A DNA stretch of 64,000 nucleotides, taken from Sebastes aleutianus. Taxonomy: Eukaryota > Chordata > Actinopteri > Perciformes > Sebastidae. The DNA lies in NCBI GenBank assembly GCA_916700875.1, contig CAKAKS010000004.1:18339444-18403443 (forward strand). The letters are read 5' to 3'. The notes beneath the pieces were generated by a model. It did not search any database, was not told where the DNA came from, and worked only from the letters and a program-made list of their open reading frames with translations. A program made the translations under genes and the position numbers. This document shows positions 39,801-45,800 of this stretch, one piece after another. Every line of letters starts with the position of its first letter. The stretch's first letter is position 1.

Positions 39801-42800
39801 AGAAACGGTTACGTCGCCTTTTATGTAGACTCAGTTTATACTTACACTTTTTTTAAGGTCCAGTGTGTAGGATTTCGGAGGATCTATTAGCAGAAATGGA
39901 ATATAATGTTAATAACTATGTTTTCATTAAACTAAGAATCATTGTGTTTTCGTTAGCTTAGAATGAGCCCTTCATATCTACATAGGGAGCAGGTCCTCTT
40001 CACAGAGTTCGCTATGTTTCTACAGTAGCCCAGAACGGACAAACCAAACACTGGCTCTAGAGAGAACCCTACATGTTTTTACGTTACCTGAAGGCCACCG
40101 TAGTTCTTGGAAACGCTTGGAAAGGGAGGAGTGAGCGGAGAGGTATTCAGTTGCTTGCAATCTGCAGCCTCACTGCTCGATGCCACTAAATCCTGCACAC
40201 TGATCCTCTAATAATTGAGGAATTTGGGTAAAATAATGTGTTATTTTGCAAAGATTTGTGAGCAACCTAACTCATATGTGTGTGAGGAGGAGTATGATTG
40301 ACAGTAGAAAACAATTTAACACAGAAAATGAAGCATTCTAGACACTTTTAGTGAAATAAACAGATATAGTAGCTTGGTGTTATTCCCCTGCTGGCTACAA
40401 CAGACTTCTTTCCCTGGAGCAGCGATGATGATCCATATTCATGACCCTCACTCTGGTGTGGGATTGACTTGGACTAAATTTTGTGCGGTCTCTTACAGAA
40501 CGATATCTCATTTAATGACTCATTTCAGACACCAAAATGAGGCTGCATTGGGTCTTTTGAAAATTGAAATAGAAAATCCTTTTGAATTAAATCGTCCAGT
40601 GAAATATATCTGGTGGTGTATGTGCTGAATTTGCATAATGTGAATCCTATGGTGTGTGTAAATGGCTGCTACCCTTCGAGGAGAAGTGGGTCACACTGCA
40701 TTTCCATATTTCACATGTATAGTTAACCCCAGACGGCTTTTATGTGCTGAATTATGCATGCTGGACCATTATATTCAAAGCATTCATTTTGAATCAGCTT
40801 TTAAGAGGAGTAAATTTCATGTTGAAATTTCCACTAATGAAATACGCTTAATCTCATTTGGGACCTTCGGGGAGTTTGTTTATATTGTCAGAGCTTCAAA
40901 AACAAACTACAAAGAGAAATATTGATTATTATGTCTTTCTCTCTTTGTCTCCTCACAGATGATACCAAGATCGCCCTACATCTCAGAGACAACCAGGGTA
41001 GGTCTCCATCTTCCACTGCTGTTGTGGCTATGAGCCTTCACTCCCTGTTGTTTTTTATGGCTGTTTCTTTGTCTGCCTCCTCTTTCTGTTTACACCACTG
41101 AGGTATTGGTGATTGCTTTTTGATCTTTTTGGAGGACGTGTGGCTCAATCAGCTGATGAACTTGATCCAGCAGCCGGCTATAATGCTTATAAACTGTCCT
41201 CTGTGGGTTGCAGCGATCAATTGTAAAGTCTGGGCTGGTGTGAGGGAAGGTCAGGGAGAGTAGAGTAGCTGTGTGCCCGAAAGTAGTAGCTGTATTAAAG
41301 GGATAGTTCGATGTTTTGAAGTGGGGTTGTATTAGGTACTTAGTCATAGTCAGTGTATTACCTACAATAGATGACGGTCGGCGCGAGCCCAGCTTGGAGA
41401 AACAGACAGGAGTTACAGCACAGGAAGTAAAGCAATGTACTGCTGTGGCCGGGGCCAGCAGCTAAACATATTTTAGACACCTAAAAGAAAGGCTCACCTA
41501 AAAAAATAAATATCAGTTTAATTGTACGCTATATTTAGAATATTTTCACCGCTTCACCTTGGTGTGAGACAGCTAGACAGTCTATGTTTCTGACAGGGAA
41601 CTGAAGCCGTTAGCTATGCTTCCATTAAAACCAGACTCTCTTGAAAAAAACTGTAATTGTACTTCACAGAACACAGGAGTTGCTGGTGGAAAGCTGCCTC
41701 GAATGGTTAGTTTGTTTGGGTTATTGTGTGACTTCAGTTAGTTCGGATTCACCAAACTCACATCATAACACATACAAACTAACTGATCGAGGCAGCGGTA
41801 GACCAGCAACCGCCGTGTTCTGTGAGGTAAAATTACAGTTTTTTTCAATGGAGTCTGGTGGCTTTGACGAGGGCATAAGAGGATACAACGGCTTCAGTTC
41901 CTCGTCGGAAAAGGGTTGTCTCACAGCAAGGTAAACCGGCAAAAATATTCTAAATATAGTGTACACTTAAACTGATATTGATTTTTTAAGCTGTCTAAAA
42001 TACGTTTTGCTGCCGGCCTCGTCCACAGCAGTACATTGCTTCGCTTCCATGAGGTAACTCCTGTCTGCTTCTCCAAACTGGGGGCGTGCTGACAGTCCTG
42101 TACTGTAGGTAATACACTGACTATGGATAAGTACCTCATACAACCCCACTTCAAATCACCCGAAATGTCCCTTTAAGCTGCACTTTACATTAAATATCTC
42201 AAATAAAGTCACAAAGGCAATATACAGAAGAACAATGTATATATGTGGCTGTATTCCTGTAAGGCAGAGGTAGAAATATGGTAGCTGTACAAACATAAAG
42301 ATACAGTGGCTCTTTGAATGTTCAAATAAAAAAAACACTTATATTTCTCAAATTGTGGGAGGGAAGGAAAGTAGTTTGTTTTGTATGTTTGCATTAAACA
42401 CTTGCATTAAGACAAAGGCTTCACTCTTTTTGACAGTGATCTTATTTGATTACATCAAACTATCTCAAATAATTTGACAGATGATGTTTGAAAATACGGC
42501 ACCTTGAGAATTCAGCATTTCTCTTACATACTGAGCATATGCTTCAATTGCTAATATGTGTATGGAGCTGTTTTCTTATCTTTATTCAAGAGCGTGGTCT
42601 TTCAATTTGAGAGCATGACTTATTGATTTCATGTTCAGATTTTGTAAAGCTTTCCCTTCAAAACCCTGTCCTCGCACTCAAATGGCCCCTGCTGGCGCTT
42701 GGATTTGCTCTGCGTCTGCTGAAACTGAATGCTCGACACTCAGATATATATTGTTGCTTGCACAGATTTCCTGCACAAATCATACAAACTCTGAAATGAC

Positions 42801-45800
42801 CTCCAACTCCATCAGTTTTCAGAGATAGCCTCTCAAACGTTTCCAGCATGAGAGGAATTGGAAATCGGCGGCTTCTATCACACTTCCATTACACAAACGC
42901 TGCATGTCCTTCATCACTCCGCCTGCCACTGTGATGACATCTCTCTGCGTGGCATTTTTTTTCTTCATGCATCCAACGTTTTTCACCTCTTACCTGCCAA
43001 TAATGTTATTCATGGTGAAAAGTAGTTGCGGGGAAGACAAAAAAAGCATGAATTTCTACTGTCCTAGTCAAGGATAGTTTAGTACATAAAAACTAGTGGG
43101 TATTTAAAATGGGTCTACTTCATGCCAGTCGACCTAGATGATCCAGGATGTCTTCAACTGTTTTATATCAGCCAGTTACACCCATGTGTCCTCTGACCTT
43201 GACTGGTAGGAAACGTTGAGGTGATTACAGCTACAGTGAGCGCTGAGATAAGGAACAACAGGAGCAAACCGCCCTTTCTCTGGACTTTCTACTCAACAAT
43301 CAATTATAGGTCTGCTCTGTTTGTTCCGTTAGTTTCCTAAAAACCTCCATTAGCCAGGTGAGAGAACGGCCGCGCTCCACTAATGTAGAGCTGGAAGAGG
43401 AGCAGCTTGGCCGGTTTCCGTTAGTCTCATTTGTCCTTCTCTGAAAAGCTCTAATGTATTTTATTGCCGTCTAAGAGCTCTGCTGTCCATTAGCGTTTAC
43501 TCAGTCTCCTCAGGTCCCAGCAGTCATAAGGACAAAGCTAATGGAGAATGAATTCGGGGCAATTTGCTTAAGATGTGCCATTTCTGTGTCCGGACTGCGT
43601 CGTGCTACAATGATAAATATTACCAAACATCTCCGCAATTATGAACTCAAGAATATATTTTTAGCCATGCTGACGGCACGGCTCTACGGATAACAATGTT
43701 GGTCATATCTCAACAACTAGAACTGCAACAGTTACAGTCGAATTGATGCTGGGTCCAACTTTTCTTTTCTCTTTGTTATACAGTCATAAATTAAAAGTGC
43801 TAAATTTGATATTCAGAGCATTAATATAACATCAAACAACTATTTGCCAAAAGCATGCTGGCTTGCATACTGCAAAATACGACTGGATGCAGTTGGACAT
43901 CCTGGTATTTTTGGCATACTGCATTTGACATACTATGTATTGGGACATACTAAATCTTTTTTTTTTCATACTAAATAGTATGGTAATATTGGAACGCACA
44001 TCACGTCTACTCTTAGTGCACTTACTTGCAACTCAAATGTCAAAACAAAGCAGACTCGAAGACTTAAAAACATGTTTTCCGCTGTCCTGTCTATCAAAGA
44101 CAACCCACTATGACCCAGTATGGACTCTGCTGTCTTATTGGTTTAAATGAGCCGCTCAGAAGAGTCCAGATGAAACAGCCTCAGAGCTCCTCCAGGAGTC
44201 TGGGCAGACCCGTCTCCGCTAGCGTCCCGCTGGTTATTTAGCCGCTAGGCTGTTGATTTCTCATCGTGTCTACATCTCCGCTCAGCGGCGTGCCCCCTGC
44301 TAACCTGTAACACCTTAGACTAACAGCCTGTCGCATTGTTTGGGCTTCCAGCTGACCAAGAGATAGCTCTTGGACTCTATAGCTCTGACAGATAAACACA
44401 GAGAAAATGCCCCTCTGAGAAAAATAAAACTGACCTCACACTGTGTTTATTAGATTTCAGCACAATAGCGAGATTGTCATTTTCTCTGCCATGTTTATCT
44501 TTGAAAAGTAAGGGCTCCTGAGTTGCTACGTTTAAGGCTGACTAATGAAAAACACTACATCCAACACTAAACAATAGAGGTCTTATTGTGAAACTATATC
44601 GAGTGGTGTTTCAGCACATTCCCTACTTTGTCCTTTTTAAATTTCCAATTTAGGAGCGCACATAATGGTGCTATACACCGACTCACAGGTCCGCACAATC
44701 ACAGTGACTGCCCACACACATTGGACATGTTTGATTACCACCCGGTTATTCTGTGTGCTGGAAATCAATGAGGCAGGGAGCCAGGGGAGAAGCTGGTTGG
44801 CTGACAATCTCGGCGGTGGCTATAGCTGCTAATTAAAGCCAGGGAGGAGCCTCAGGGAGAGGTTGTCGGGGGGGCAGAGAAGAAGAAATCTGCAGCCGTG
44901 TGAATAGATCTGGCCTGAACTTGCTATAAATCTGTGTGAGATAAGCTATGAGGGCATCCTTGCGGTTTGTTTCATAATCACTTCATTAGTTTCCCCTGCT
45001 ATGATCTGCTGGGACTGTTTGTATTTCCTTCTTCTATTCTTATTCTGACAAACTGCAGGTGAAATTCTTTTTTTTTGTTTTGGGGAAATTGTGCCTCCAT
45101 AGATGAGTATTCCCAATAGGTTACAGGACGCTCTCATCATCTTCAAAGGAACTCTGAAAACACCTGCTTGGTCGACTGCGAATATGAATCTGACAAACGT
45201 ACTTTAAAGGGGAGTGATGTCTTCCAAGGCTCGCTGAAGGACAAACATATTACGTAGTCACTATATACAGCCACTATATACAGCCTCTTCAGTTTGCATT
45301 GCCACGGCCGGAGGCTACAGTATGGACTCTTATCAGCATCTATAGGCCTGTTTCCTCCTCCTATCAGGAACATATGCTGCTCACCTTGGTTTGGGATTAA
45401 CTCTTACTAGCAGGGGAGAGAAGAGCTGCTCATGAATACCTAAACAGATCACAGGACGATCATGCCACAGAGTGATAAAGACCCCGTTTAAACATGAACC
45501 TTGAATTTAATCTCAAAGTGAAGGAAATGTCCCTTTAATTCACTAAAAACAACAACAACAAAAACTATGAAATCCACTGAAAATGACTGTAATTGCATCT
45601 ATTTTCAAACATATATTGGCTGAAGGAGATTTGCAGTGTCACAGTTTTAACTTTTGAAATCAAATCAAGGACATTTAGCTAAATTTCATATACAAGCATG
45701 TCATACTGGAACATGTAAGAAAGGAGGGTATTGATGAATGATGAGTGTCCCCTGCTGGTCGACAGCGGAACTGCAGCAAAAGGAGAAAAATATAATTTTG

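Larger units (their letters stand above)
34994..40958 (+). other. plxdc2 intron (6.0 kb)
   Basis: This intron holds a hAT element with transposase relics, a fragment of the CAGTGTGTAG family at 38,334-38,390, a direct-repeat element at 39,416-39,720 and a full CAGTGTGTAG copy. The segments 36,290-36,560 and 40,500-40,900 appear unique. Confidence 0.6.
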
